Shown here: positions 1 to 6,912 of the stretch, piece after piece
Numbering within the stretch: position 1 is the first letter of the stretch
Layout of the letters: each line of letters begins with the position of its first letter
Source of the DNA: CAYJXJ01 sp964374095
Lineage (GTDB): Bacteria > Elusimicrobiota > Elusimicrobia > UBA1565 > UBA9628
DNA: 17,329 nucleotides
Direction: 5' to 3'
NCBI GenBank assembly: GCA_964374095.1
Contig: CAYJXJ010000095.1
Coordinates: forward strand, 1 to 17,329
Notes under the pieces: generated by a model
What the model was told of the DNA's origin: nothing
Database searches by the model: none
What the model saw: the letters and a program-made list of their open reading frames with translations, nothing else
Program-made: the position numbers and the translations under genes

Positions 1-1218
1 CATGGAGAACTCGGTCCTGGACCGAGTTCCTACGGGAGGGACCTGAGTAATTACGATAACTCGGCCCGTCCCGACAATCCCACGAGTCGTGGAGCCGCCA
101 AGGTCCCGCTCTTCGGCCCTGAGACCATTCGGGCCTTCGCCGTCGGCAAGCCCTCCGCGGCCTTCGGCGAGCCCTACCGTATTTTCGACGAAGGACGCGT
201 GATCGCCCGCCTGCCCGGACCGCCCTATCAATTCCTCGACCGCATCGTTGATATCAAGGCCTGCGCGCCGTTTAAGCTCGCGGCCGGCGGTGAGGTCTCC
301 GCCGAATACGACGTGCCGCCCGACGCCTGGTATTTCGGCGCCAACCGCCAGAAGTCCATGCCCTTCGGAATTCTGCTCGAAGTCGGCCTCCAACCCTGCG
401 GCTGGCTCTCGGCCTACGTAGGCTCGGCCCTGGCCTCCGAGACGGATTTGTCCTACCGCAACCTGGGCGGCAAGGCCGTCCTGCGCCGCGAGGTTTTTCC
501 CGACTCCGGGACCCTGATCACCCGGATCAAGATGACCAAGCTCTCCCAGTCGGCCGGGATGATCATTCAGAATTTTGACTTTGAGATTTGGGATTCCCGC
601 GGGCCGCTCTACGCCGGCGACACCTATTTCGGTTTCTTCACGAAGAAGGCTCTGGCCGACCAAGTGGGCATCCGCGGCAAACGGCTCTATGAGCCGTCCG
701 CGGCCGAAGCTCGCCGATTTGTCCCGGTCTCGCTGCAGCAGGAGGGATCGGCTCTGCCCGATGAGCGGCTGCTCATGCTGGATTCGATCGATCTATTCGT
801 TCCGGACGGGGGCCCCAGCGGTCTAGGCTTTATCCGCGGGATCAAGCATCCTAGGCCGCAGGAATGGTTCTTCAAGGCGCACTTTTTCCAAGACCCGGTG
901 TGGCCGGGTTCCCTAGGGCTCGAGGCCTTCCTGCAGCTTCTCAAGATCGCGGCGGGGCGCCGGTGGGGGGCGCGGGGCGGGGGCTTCGAGGCGTTCGCCG
1001 TCGACCGGCCGCATGAGTGGGCCTACCGGGGGCAGGTGATCCCCGGCGACCGCCGCGTCACGGTCGAGGCGGCCGTGACCCACATCGACGATGCTTCGGG
1101 CCTGATCGTGGCCGACGGCTTCCTCACCGTGGACGGCCGGGTGATCTATCAGATGAAGGACTTCGCTATTCGGCTGGCGGGAATTGATGGAGGGATTTTT
1201 GATGAGCGCGGTGACTAG
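1..1218 (+). CDS. PUFA-synthase (PfaC-like) FabA-type dehydratase, C-terminal part, 5' end outside window
   Basis: Frame 1 is open from the first base to TAG at 1216-1218, so the gene starts upstream. A GTG at 199 is possible, but the homologous segment already begins near residue 38 (nt 112), so I do not take it as the start. Residues 1-37 look like a flexible linker. The rest is a double hot-dog fold. The first half (nt ~199-650) has MPFGILLEVGLQPCGWLS and lacks the catalytic His. The second half has KAHFFQDPVWPGSLGLEAF, matching the FabA active-site segment, with His294 (nt 880-882) and Glu308 where FabA has Asp. This pairing is typical of the dehydratase region of PfaC, which removes water from 3-hydroxyacyl-ACP during polyunsaturated or secondary fatty acid synthesis. 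The ketosynthase part would lie upstream. The position just before the ole genes suggests it supplies or shapes their acyl substrate (inference). It overlaps the next gene by 17 nt. Confidence 0.82.
   Translation, partial: HGELGPGPSSYGRDLSNYDNSARPDNPTSRGAAKVPLFGPETIRAFAVGKPSAAFGEPYRIFDEGRVIARLPGPPYQFLDRIVDIKACAPFKLAAGGEVSAEYDVPPDAWYFGANRQKSMPFGILLEVGLQPCGWLSAYVGSALASETDLSYRNLGGKAVLRREVFPDSGTLITRIKMTKLSQSAGMIIQNFDFEIWDSRGPLYAGDTYFGFFTKKALADQVGIRGKRLYEPSAAEARRFVPVSLQQEGSALPDERLLMLDSIDLFVPDGGPSGLGFIRGIKHPRPQEWFFKAHFFQDPVWPGSLGLEAFLQLLKIAAGRRWGARGGGFEAFAVDRPHEWAYRGQVIPGDRRVTVEAAVTHIDDASGLIVADGFLTVDGRVIYQMKDFAIRLAGIDGGIFDERGD
7..29. repeat. 23-bp perfect palindrome
   Basis: The arms GAACTCGGTCC (7-17) and GGACCGAGTTC (19-29) are perfect inverted copies around a single T. 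AACTCGG recurs at 58-64. The palindrome lies inside the open frame of the dehydratase gene, in a stretch that reads as a linker (ELGPGPSS). It could form a hairpin or cruciform or bind a dimeric protein. No function is evident. Confidence 0.6.
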
Positions 1219-2182
1219 GATCAAACGATTTGAAATCGAGAACTTCAAGTCGATCGCAAGGGTCACGATGGACTGCCGTCGAATTAACGTCATCATCGGT
1301 GAACCCGATACCGGCAAAACCAACATTCTGGAAGCCTTGGGAGTTCTTTCGTGGTTCGGAGTTGGGAATCGAACGTTGGCCGAATACGTTCGGATGTACC
1401 CGCCGTACCTGCTCCACGGGGTGTTTTTCAAGGCAATAACTGAAAAACCAATCCAGCTCAAGATTGATGGGCATGCCCTAGGCATCGAGTATAAGGACAA
1501 CGAGACCCTCCTGTGGAATTGGGGCGGTGGGCGGCGTGAGTCGAATATCGCGCGTGCTTATGCGGATCCGAGCCAAACTTTCGCGGCAATCAAATTTTTT
1601 AGGCCCCTGCATGAGCTGATGCTGAAAGGATCGAGTAGCGAGAATTCGCTGCTCCCCCCCTCGGGGGAGAATATCATGTATCTCCTCGAGAGGAATGTCG
1701 GCGGATTGCAGGAATTCGCCGACTCGCTACTGGAGAAGTCAGGGGTCCACTTGGTCTATGACTCGTTCAACAAACAGTGGGTTCTTGGCTTCATCGAAGG
1801 AAAGGCGCTTAAGACCTATCCCTTGAATGCGATTTCGGATACCTACAAGCGCATGATTTTTTATGCGGCTTCTCTCAAGAGTCTGAAGAATTCGGTTATC
1901 GCGGTGGACGAGCCGGATGTTTATGCCTTCCCTCCGTATCCCAAGCAGCTTGGTGAAATGATGGCGCGCGATGAGCAAAATAATCAGTTTTTCATGACCA
2001 CCCACAATCCGTATTTTCTCATGGCGCTGGTCGAAAAAACTCCTGCCGACGACCTGGCGGTGTTTGTCGCGGAGCGCTCTGCGGATGGATCGACCTCGCT
2101 GAGGAGCGTCTCATCTCCTGAAAAATTGGGACGTATCATGGAGTTGAACTCAGACGTGTTTTTCAATCTAGACAAGTTATAG
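1202..2182 (+). CDS. AAA/ABC-type ATPase, RecF/OLD-like
   Basis: A 326-residue ATPase. The N-terminus (RIKRFEIENFKSI) is typical of RecF/OLD/SMC-like ABC ATPases. Walker A is GEPDTGKTN at residues 33-41. A degenerate signature region is near 210-222 (AISDTYKRMIFY). Walker B is VIAVDEPDVY with Asp236-Glu237, and a switch His268 lies in TTHNPYF. There is no fused nuclease domain, although about 60 residues follow the H-loop. I chose ATG 1202 over TTG 1184 and ATG 1187 because GGAGGG (1189-1194) lies 7 nt before it. The gene overlaps the dehydratase gene by 17 nt and is followed after 3 nt by a TOPRIM-like gene. GC is visibly lower than in its neighbours: 60-nt lines at 1861 and 1981 count to 52% and 42%, against 75% for the line at 2701. 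It probably works with the next protein. A defence role is likely but inferred. Confidence 0.85.
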   Translation: MSAVTRIKRFEIENFKSIARVTMDCRRINVIIGEPDTGKTNILEALGVLSWFGVGNRTLAEYVRMYPPYLLHGVFFKAITEKPIQLKIDGHALGIEYKDNETLLWNWGGGRRESNIARAYADPSQTFAAIKFFRPLHELMLKGSSSENSLLPPSGENIMYLLERNVGGLQEFADSLLEKSGVHLVYDSFNKQWVLGFIEGKALKTYPLNAISDTYKRMIFYAASLKSLKNSVIAVDEPDVYAFPPYPKQLGEMMARDEQNNQFFMTTHNPYFLMALVEKTPADDLAVFVAERSADGSTSLRSVSSPEKLGRIMELNSDVFFNLDKL

Positions 2183-2185
2183 AGA

Positions 2186-2683
2186 ATGGAGAACCAACTC
2201 GCGGTGGAGTGTTTCGCTGATGAAATTGTCGGGCGGGTCATCTTGGCGGCGGCAAGAATGTCCCCGACCATTTATCATGCAGGGGGAAAGGCGCGCGTCG
2301 CGAACGCGGTCTTTCGCGACGGCAAGTGTCCGCTGGGGATGGTTGACGATGACCCGGGTAGCGCGTTGCCAGATCTTTTGAAACGAGCCCGAACCGTCCA
2401 GGCTCTGCAGACCGCAGATTTGCGCGAAAGCGCCGGGCGCTTCATTATCGTGCTAAAGCCCCGACTTGAGGAATGCCATTTCACCGCCATGAAGAACTAC
2501 GCTCAGGGGACAACCCTGGCTTCCTCGCCGAACAAATTGCACGAAATTCTAGGAACCGGTCGCGCGACGCGGGCTATCGAGCAGTTCCAGGCCGAGGTCG
2601 AGGCCGCGCGAGACTTTCCCGGTGGTTATGTCAGAGAAGCCATTGAACTCTTGCGGGCCCTGGCAAAGCGGACCGCGTCGTGA
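2186..2683 (+). CDS. Stand-alone TOPRIM-like protein paired with the ATPase
   Basis: A 165-residue protein. The N-terminus AVECFADEIVGRVIL resembles the TOPRIM glutamate motif (vEG..D), with Glu8 and Asp12. GMVDDDPGS at 51-59 supplies a DxD motif (Asp54, Asp56). Residues 86-97 (FIIVLKPRLEEC) resemble the I-x-L-x-P-x-LE segment I recall from small proteins encoded next to ATPases. These motifs would make a metal-dependent nuclease-like fold. In OLD-family nucleases the TOPRIM domain is fused to the ATPase; here the two are separate genes 3 nt apart. The ribosome site is weak (AGAGA), so translation is probably coupled to the ATPase. Its TGA stop shares bases with the GTG start of oleA. The TOPRIM call rests on motifs read by eye. 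It could instead be an uncharacterised ATPase partner with no catalysis. Confidence 0.6.
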   Translation: MENQLAVECFADEIVGRVILAAARMSPTIYHAGGKARVANAVFRDGKCPLGMVDDDPGSALPDLLKRARTVQALQTADLRESAGRFIIVLKPRLEECHFTAMKNYAQGTTLASSPNKLHEILGTGRATRAIEQFQAEVEAARDFPGGYVREAIELLRALAKRTAS

Positions 2684-3690
2684 GGTATTCCAAGGTCTCG
2701 GTGCGCGGCATCGGCTACGAGCTCGCGCCCAACGTGGTGACCTCGCGGGCCCTGGAGGCGCGCCTCCAGCCGGTCTATGAACGGCTCGGTTTCCCGGCCG
2801 GCCAACTGGAACTTCTGACCGGCATCCGGGAGCGGCGCTGGTGGGACGAGGGGTTTCGCCTCTCGGAGGGCGCCATCCGGGCGGGGCGCAAAGCCCTCGA
2901 CGCCGCGGGGCTGCGACCCACCGACATCGGCACCCTGGTTTATACGGGCGTGTGCCGGGAGAACTCAGAGCCGGCGACCGCTTGCGCGGTCGCCGACGGC
3001 TTGGGCATCGGCGGGGGGGCGCTGGTCTATGACGTGTCCAACGCCTGCCTGGGCGTGCTCAACGGCATGCTCGATATCGCCAACCGCATCGAGTTGGGCC
3101 AGATTCGCGCCGGCATGGTGGTCTCCTGCGAAACGGCGCGGGAGATCAACGAGAGCATGATCCGCAGCATGCTGGAAAGACCCGACCCGGAGCACTTCCG
3201 GCTTTCGATCGCCACGCTGACCGGCGGCTCGGGCGCCGTGGGCGTGGTGCTCAGCGACTCCTCCCTGCCCGGGGGGCACCGGCTCTTGGGGGGTGCCGCG
3301 CGCGCCGAGGCCCGCCACCACCGCCTCTGCCGCTGGGACCGTGACTCGATGATCACCGACGCGGCCGCGGTGCTCAAGCACGGCGTGGAGCTCGGCCGGC
3401 GGACTTGGGAGGCCTTCCAAGAGTCCCTGGGTTGGAGCCCGGCCCAGGTGGACAAGGTGATTTGCCACCAGGTGGGGGCGGGCCACCGCAGCCAGATCCT
3501 CGGTGGACTCGGAGTGCCGGAGGCCAAGGACTTCTCGACCTACGAGCATTTGGGCAACATCGGGACGGTGTCTTTGCCGCTCACCGCGGCGCTCGCCTCC
3601 GAGCGAGAGTTCCTCCTTCCCGGCGACCGGGTGGCGTTCTTGGGCATCGGCAGCGGCCTCAACTGCATGATGCTGGGCCTGCACTGGTGA
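2680..3690 (+). CDS. oleA: OleA, long-chain acyl-CoA thiolase (Claisen condensation)
   Basis: 336 residues, thiolase/KAS III fold. OleA condenses two fatty acyl-CoA molecules head-to-head to a 2-alkyl-3-ketoacid, the first step of long-chain olefin synthesis. The catalytic triad is visible: Cys123 in DVSNACLG, His263 in ICHQVGAGHR and Asn293 in LGNIGTVSLP. Glu97 in SEPATA matches the position of the OleA-specific base (Glu117 in Xanthomonas OleA), which distinguishes OleA from FabH. The start is GTG 2680, overlapping the upstream stop by 4 nt (GTGA) with no good Shine-Dalgarno, so it probably depends on coupled translation. Its own stop overlaps the start of oleB in the same way. High GC (75% in the line at 2701) separates it sharply from the preceding two genes. 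The neighbouring oleB, oleC and oleD support the assignment. Confidence 0.95.
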   Translation: MRYSKVSVRGIGYELAPNVVTSRALEARLQPVYERLGFPAGQLELLTGIRERRWWDEGFRLSEGAIRAGRKALDAAGLRPTDIGTLVYTGVCRENSEPATACAVADGLGIGGGALVYDVSNACLGVLNGMLDIANRIELGQIRAGMVVSCETAREINESMIRSMLERPDPEHFRLSIATLTGGSGAVGVVLSDSSLPGGHRLLGGAARAEARHHRLCRWDRDSMITDAAAVLKHGVELGRRTWEAFQESLGWSPAQVDKVICHQVGAGHRSQILGGLGVPEAKDFSTYEHLGNIGTVSLPLTAALASEREFLLPGDRVAFLGIGSGLNCMMLGLHW

Positions 3691-4586
3691 CACCGGTCTC
3701 CGTCGGCGCGGGCGTTTCCGCGGAGCTCTACCCGTTCCGCGGCCGCAGGTTTGACCGCGGCGGAGGCATCCGGATGCATTACATCGATGAAGGGGAGGGG
3801 CGCCCCGTGGTCATGGTCCACGGCAACCCCACGTGGTCCTTCTTTTTCCGCGGGCTGGGCGCCGACCTGCGCCACGACCACCGGATCATCATCCCCGATC
3901 ACGTCGGCATGGGCCTTTCGGACAAGCCCGACGACGCCCATTACCGCTACGACCTGAACTCCCGGGCCGCGGATCTGGAGGCCTTGCTCGAGCAGGCGGG
4001 GGTGGATCGCGATGTGACGCTGGTCCTGCATGATTGGGGGGGGATGATCGGCATGGCCTGGGCCTGCCGTCACCCCGAGCGGGTCTCGCGCCTGGTGATC
4101 CTCAATACCGCCGCCTTCCTGCCCCCCAAGGGCCTCAGGCTCCCGTGGAGCTTGACCTTGGCCCGTTCCGCGCTGGGGGCCGTGCTGGTTCGCGGCCTGA
4201 ACCTCTTCTCACTGGGAGCGGCCGCGGCCTGCGCCCGGCGGCCTCTGACCAAGGAGGTCCGCTCGGCGTATCTTTCGCCCTACTCGACGTGGGCGGACCG
4301 GCGAGCGGTGCATCGGTTCGTGCAGGACATCCCCATGGGCCCGGGGCACCCCAGCTACGAGGCGGTGCGCGGCATCGACGCCGGACTCGGCCAGTTCGCG
4401 TCGCGCCCCATGCTCATCTGCTGGGGCGGCCGGGATTTCGTTTTCAACGGCCTCTTTCTTCAAGAATGGGTCCTGCGATTCCCGCGGGCGCGCGTCGAGG
4501 TCTTTCCGGACGCGGGCCACTTCGTCCTCGAGGACGCGGGCGGGCTTATCGCGCCTTTGGTCCGCGAATTTTTGGAGTCGGCGTGA
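3687..4586 (+). CDS. oleB: OleB, beta-lactone decarboxylase (alpha/beta hydrolase)
   Basis: 299 residues, alpha/beta hydrolase of the haloalkane dehalogenase type. OleB removes CO2 from the beta-lactone made by OleC to give the cis-olefin. HGNPTWSFFFR (45-55) is the oxyanion-side motif. The nucleophile is Asp116 in LVLHDWGGMIG, the catalytic His is His278 in DAGHFVLED, and Asp250 in CWGGRDFVF is the likely acid. The start is GTG 3687, which shares bases with the oleA stop (GTGA). The frame stays open upstream inside oleA, but that part has no homology and reads as a shadow. oleB is a separate gene here, not fused to oleC as in some actinobacteria. It ends in another GTGA overlap with oleC. 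Confidence 0.93.
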   Translation: MTPVSVGAGVSAELYPFRGRRFDRGGGIRMHYIDEGEGRPVVMVHGNPTWSFFFRGLGADLRHDHRIIIPDHVGMGLSDKPDDAHYRYDLNSRAADLEALLEQAGVDRDVTLVLHDWGGMIGMAWACRHPERVSRLVILNTAAFLPPKGLRLPWSLTLARSALGAVLVRGLNLFSLGAAAACARRPLTKEVRSAYLSPYSTWADRRAVHRFVQDIPMGPGHPSYEAVRGIDAGLGQFASRPMLICWGGRDFVFNGLFLQEWVLRFPRARVEVFPDAGHFVLEDAGGLIAPLVREFLESA

Positions 4587-6220
4587 CGACCGCGGCACCC
4601 CCCGGCGCCCCGGAGATCTCCGGCCTCCTGAAGGCCGCGGCGGACCGTCATCCCGATAAACCCGCCGTGATTTTTCGCGGCCGGACGACCACCTTCCGGG
4701 AGCTTGAAGCCGACGTCGCCCGGATCGCCGGGGGCTTGGCTCCGGCCGGAATCGGTCCGGGCTCGCGGGCCGTCCTCATGGTGCCTCCCTCGCCGGAGTT
4801 CTTTGCCTTGACCTTCGCCATGTATCGCGCCGGCGCGGTGCCGGTCCTGATCGATCCCGGGATGGGGCTGGCCGGCGTGTCGGGTTGCGTGGCCCAGGCC
4901 GAGCCCGCGGCCTTCATCGGCATCCCCTTGGCGCATGTCGCGCGCCTGCTCAAGGGTTGGGGCCGGGGAAGCCTCAAAAGCCTGGTGACCGTGGGCGGGT
5001 TCAGGCCGTGGGGGGGGCGCTCGCTCGATGATATCCGCCGCTTGGGGCAGGGCCGGCCGCTGGGGCCCCGGCGCCATGCCCCGGGGGAGACCGCGGCGGT
5101 CCTATTTACCTCCGGCAGCACCGGGGCGCCCAAGGGCGCGGTCTACACCCACGAGATTTTCGCCGCCCAGGCGGAGCTCCTGCGAAGCCTGTTCGGGATC
5201 GGCGACGACGAGGTCTCCCTCCCGACCTTTCCCCTCTTCGCGCTCTTTGACGTGGCGCTGGGCATGACCGTGGTCCTGCCCGACATGGACGCGCGGCGCC
5301 CCGCGCGGGCCGACCCGCGGGCCATACTCGGTCCCATCGAACGATACGGCGTCACCCAACTCTTCGCCTCTCCCGCGGTGCTCGATCTGCTCGGCCGCTA
5401 CGGCGAGCGGCGCGGCATGAAGCTGGCGACGCTGCGCCGGGTGATTTCCGCCGGGGCGCCCGTGCCGGCGCGTGTGATCCAGCGCTTCGCCCGCCGCCTG
5501 CCGGAGGGCGTGCCGATCCACACTTCCTACGGAGCCACGGAGGCCCTGCCGGTGGCTACGATCGCCAGCCCTGAAATACTCGCCGAGACGGCCGCCGAGA
5601 CCGCGAAAGGCCGGGGGGTGTGCGTGGGACGCCCGGCTCCGGGCCTGGAGGTCGCCCTCATTCGGGTTTCGGACGCTCCCATCCCGGCGTGGTCCGAGGA
5701 TTTGCGCGTTGCCCGCGGCGAGGTGGGTGAGTTCGCGGTGCGCGGTCCGGTGGTGACCGAGCGTTACCTCGGCCGTCCGGAGGCCGACGCCTTGGCCAAG
5801 ATATCCTTCCCCGGCGGGATCTGGCACCGCATGGGGGACCTCGGGTACCGGGATGACTCCGGCCGCCTGTGGTTTTGCGGGCGCAAGAGCCAGCGGGTGC
5901 GGACGGCCCGGGGCGATCTCTTCACCGTCTGCTGCGAGGGGGTCTTCAACGCCCACCCGCAGGTCCGGCGCTCGGCCCTGGTCGGGGTCGGGGAAGCGGG
6001 CCGCCAGCGGGCGGTGGTGTGCGTGGAATTGGAGGCAGAGGCCCGAGACGCCGGCCGCGGGGATATCGTCGCGGGGCTGCGGACCCTCGGCTCGGCGTGC
6101 GAGGCCACCCGGGGGCTCGCGGATTTTCTATTCCACCCTTCTTTCCCGGTCGATACCCGCCACAACTCCAAGATCTTCCGGGAGCGGCTCGCGGTGTGGG
6201 CGGCGGGGCGGCTCGGGTGA
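4583..6220 (+). CDS. oleC: OleC, beta-lactone synthetase (ANL superfamily)
   Basis: 545 residues, adenylate-forming enzyme. OleC activates the 2-alkyl-3-hydroxyacid with ATP and closes it to a beta-lactone. The P-loop motif FTSGSTGAPKGAVYTH is at 175-190, SYGATE at 315-320, RMGDLGY with Asp419 binds the ribose, and the C-terminal domain carries Lys530 in RHNSKIF, the usual catalytic lysine. The start is GTG 4583, overlapping the oleB stop by 4 nt. GGAG at 4574-4577, 5 nt upstream, supports it. A longer in-frame start at 4034 lies wholly inside oleB and adds only out-of-frame shadow. The length matches the family. The next gene in the pathway, oleD, is separated from it by a toxin-antitoxin pair. 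Confidence 0.94.
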   Translation: MTTAAPPGAPEISGLLKAAADRHPDKPAVIFRGRTTTFRELEADVARIAGGLAPAGIGPGSRAVLMVPPSPEFFALTFAMYRAGAVPVLIDPGMGLAGVSGCVAQAEPAAFIGIPLAHVARLLKGWGRGSLKSLVTVGGFRPWGGRSLDDIRRLGQGRPLGPRRHAPGETAAVLFTSGSTGAPKGAVYTHEIFAAQAELLRSLFGIGDDEVSLPTFPLFALFDVALGMTVVLPDMDARRPARADPRAILGPIERYGVTQLFASPAVLDLLGRYGERRGMKLATLRRVISAGAPVPARVIQRFARRLPEGVPIHTSYGATEALPVATIASPEILAETAAETAKGRGVCVGRPAPGLEVALIRVSDAPIPAWSEDLRVARGEVGEFAVRGPVVTERYLGRPEADALAKISFPGGIWHRMGDLGYRDDSGRLWFCGRKSQRVRTARGDLFTVCCEGVFNAHPQVRRSALVGVGEAGRQRAVVCVELEAEARDAGRGDIVAGLRTLGSACEATRGLADFLFHPSFPVDTRHNSKIFRERLAVWAAGRLG

Positions 6221-6235
6221 CGGGCGTAGGTCCCA

Positions 6236-6264
6236 TTGACAGAAGTAAGGAAACAATGTATCCT
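6236..6264 (+). promoter_or_regulatory. Sigma70-type promoter of the toxin-antitoxin pair
   Basis: TTGACA at 6236-6241 is a perfect -35. TATCCT at 6259-6264 is a fair -10. The spacer is 17 nt. It lies 15 nt after the oleC stop, so the toxin-antitoxin pair and probably oleD can be transcribed apart from oleABC. The expected transcript start near 6271 would leave only a few bases before the antitoxin ATG at 6275. Confidence 0.75.
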
Positions 6265-6268
6265 TACT
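6244..6268. promoter_or_regulatory. Palindromic operator over the -10 box
   Basis: AGTAAGGA (6244-6251) and TCCTTACT (6261-6268) form perfect 8-bp inverted arms around 9 nt. The palindrome covers the promoter spacer and the -10 box. AbrB-type antitoxins commonly repress their own promoter through such sites, so this is the probable autoregulatory operator. Binding is inferred. Confidence 0.65.
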
Positions 6269-6274
6269 ACACGG

Positions 6275-6511
6275 ATGCTGGCCAAGCGAACTTATAAGAA
6301 TCAGATCACCCTGCCCAAGGAGGTCGTCAAGGACTTCCCGGGGGTGGAGTATTTCGACGTCTCGGCCCGCGGGGGTGAGATCGTCCTACGACCGGTGACC
6401 GTCGCCCCCGCCGGGGAGCGCCTCCGCAAAGTCCGGGACAAGATCCGGGCCCTGGGACTCACCGAATCGGTCGTCAGCGACGCCGTCCAATGGGCGAGAA
6501 AGCGCGCCTAA
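6275..6511 (+). CDS. AbrB/SpoVT-type antitoxin
   Basis: 78 residues. The N-terminal half is a swapped-hairpin AbrB-like DNA-binding domain (KRTYKNQITLPKEVVKDF, then YFDVSARGGEIVLRPV). The C-terminal helix region (ERLRKVRDKIRALGLTESVVSDAVQWARK) is the likely toxin-binding part. It should neutralise the PIN toxin encoded next to it and repress their shared promoter. I chose ATG 6275. An upstream TTG at 6236 lies inside the -35 box, so it cannot be in the transcript. No Shine-Dalgarno precedes ATG 6275 and the predicted leader is only about 4 nt, so translation may be leaderless. It overlaps the toxin gene by 22 nt. Confidence 0.88.
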   Translation: MLAKRTYKNQITLPKEVVKDFPGVEYFDVSARGGEIVLRPVTVAPAGERLRKVRDKIRALGLTESVVSDAVQWARKRA

Positions 6512-6912
6512 GGCGCCTCGTCCTCGACACCAATGTCGTGGTCTCCGCCCTCCTTTTCGAGGGCCCCGCCCACCGCCTGTCCGGGCTCTGGCAGGAAGGC
6601 GGTTTTAAACTCCTCGCCTCTTCCGGGATGATCCGCGAGCTTTCCCGGGTGTTGGCCTATCCCAAGTTCCGACTCAGCGAGGAGGAAATCTCGGAACTGC
6701 TCCATGAGGAGGTGCTCCCTTTCGTGGTCCCGATCGTCGCGGGGGAGATCGTCCCGGTGGTCGTGGAGGACTCTTCCGATGACGAGTTCTTGGCTTGTGC
6801 GGCCGCGGGCCGCGCCGACGCCATTGTCAGCGGGGATAAGCATCTCTTGCGGTTGGGCCATTACCGTGGCATTCCCATCCTCTCCATTCGGGATTTCCTG
6901 GAGCGTCGTTGA
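6490..6912 (+). CDS. PIN-domain toxin (putative ribonuclease, COG1569-like)
   Basis: 140 residues, the usual length of a PIN toxin. PIN domains are Mg-dependent RNases. The acidic residues are in place: Asp13 in LVLDTNVVVSALL, Glu50 in MIRELSRVL, Asp97/Asp98 in DSSDDEFLACA and Asp116 in SGDKHLL. The DTNVVVSALL start and the VSGDKHLL motif match the PIN_3 group found with AbrB-type antitoxins. The ATG at 6490 lies inside the antitoxin gene (22-nt overlap), giving coupled translation. Its TGA overlaps the ATG of oleD by one base (TGATG), so oleD expression may be coupled to that of the toxin. Confidence 0.9.
   Translation: MGEKARLRRLVLDTNVVVSALLFEGPAHRLSGLWQEGGFKLLASSGMIRELSRVLAYPKFRLSEEEISELLHEEVLPFVVPIVAGEIVPVVVEDSSDDEFLACAAAGRADAIVSGDKHLLRLGHYRGIPILSIRDFLERR

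Noticed and set aside
4034..4582. Longer N-terminus for oleC starting inside oleB
   Set aside because: The extra 183 codons are oleB read in another frame, with no homology. GTG 4583 with GGAG upstream gives the normal OleC length.
5102..5956. 284-codon minus-strand frame inside oleC
   Set aside because: Antisense shadow of a conserved ANL enzyme; composition is Arg/Gly/Pro-rich without domains.
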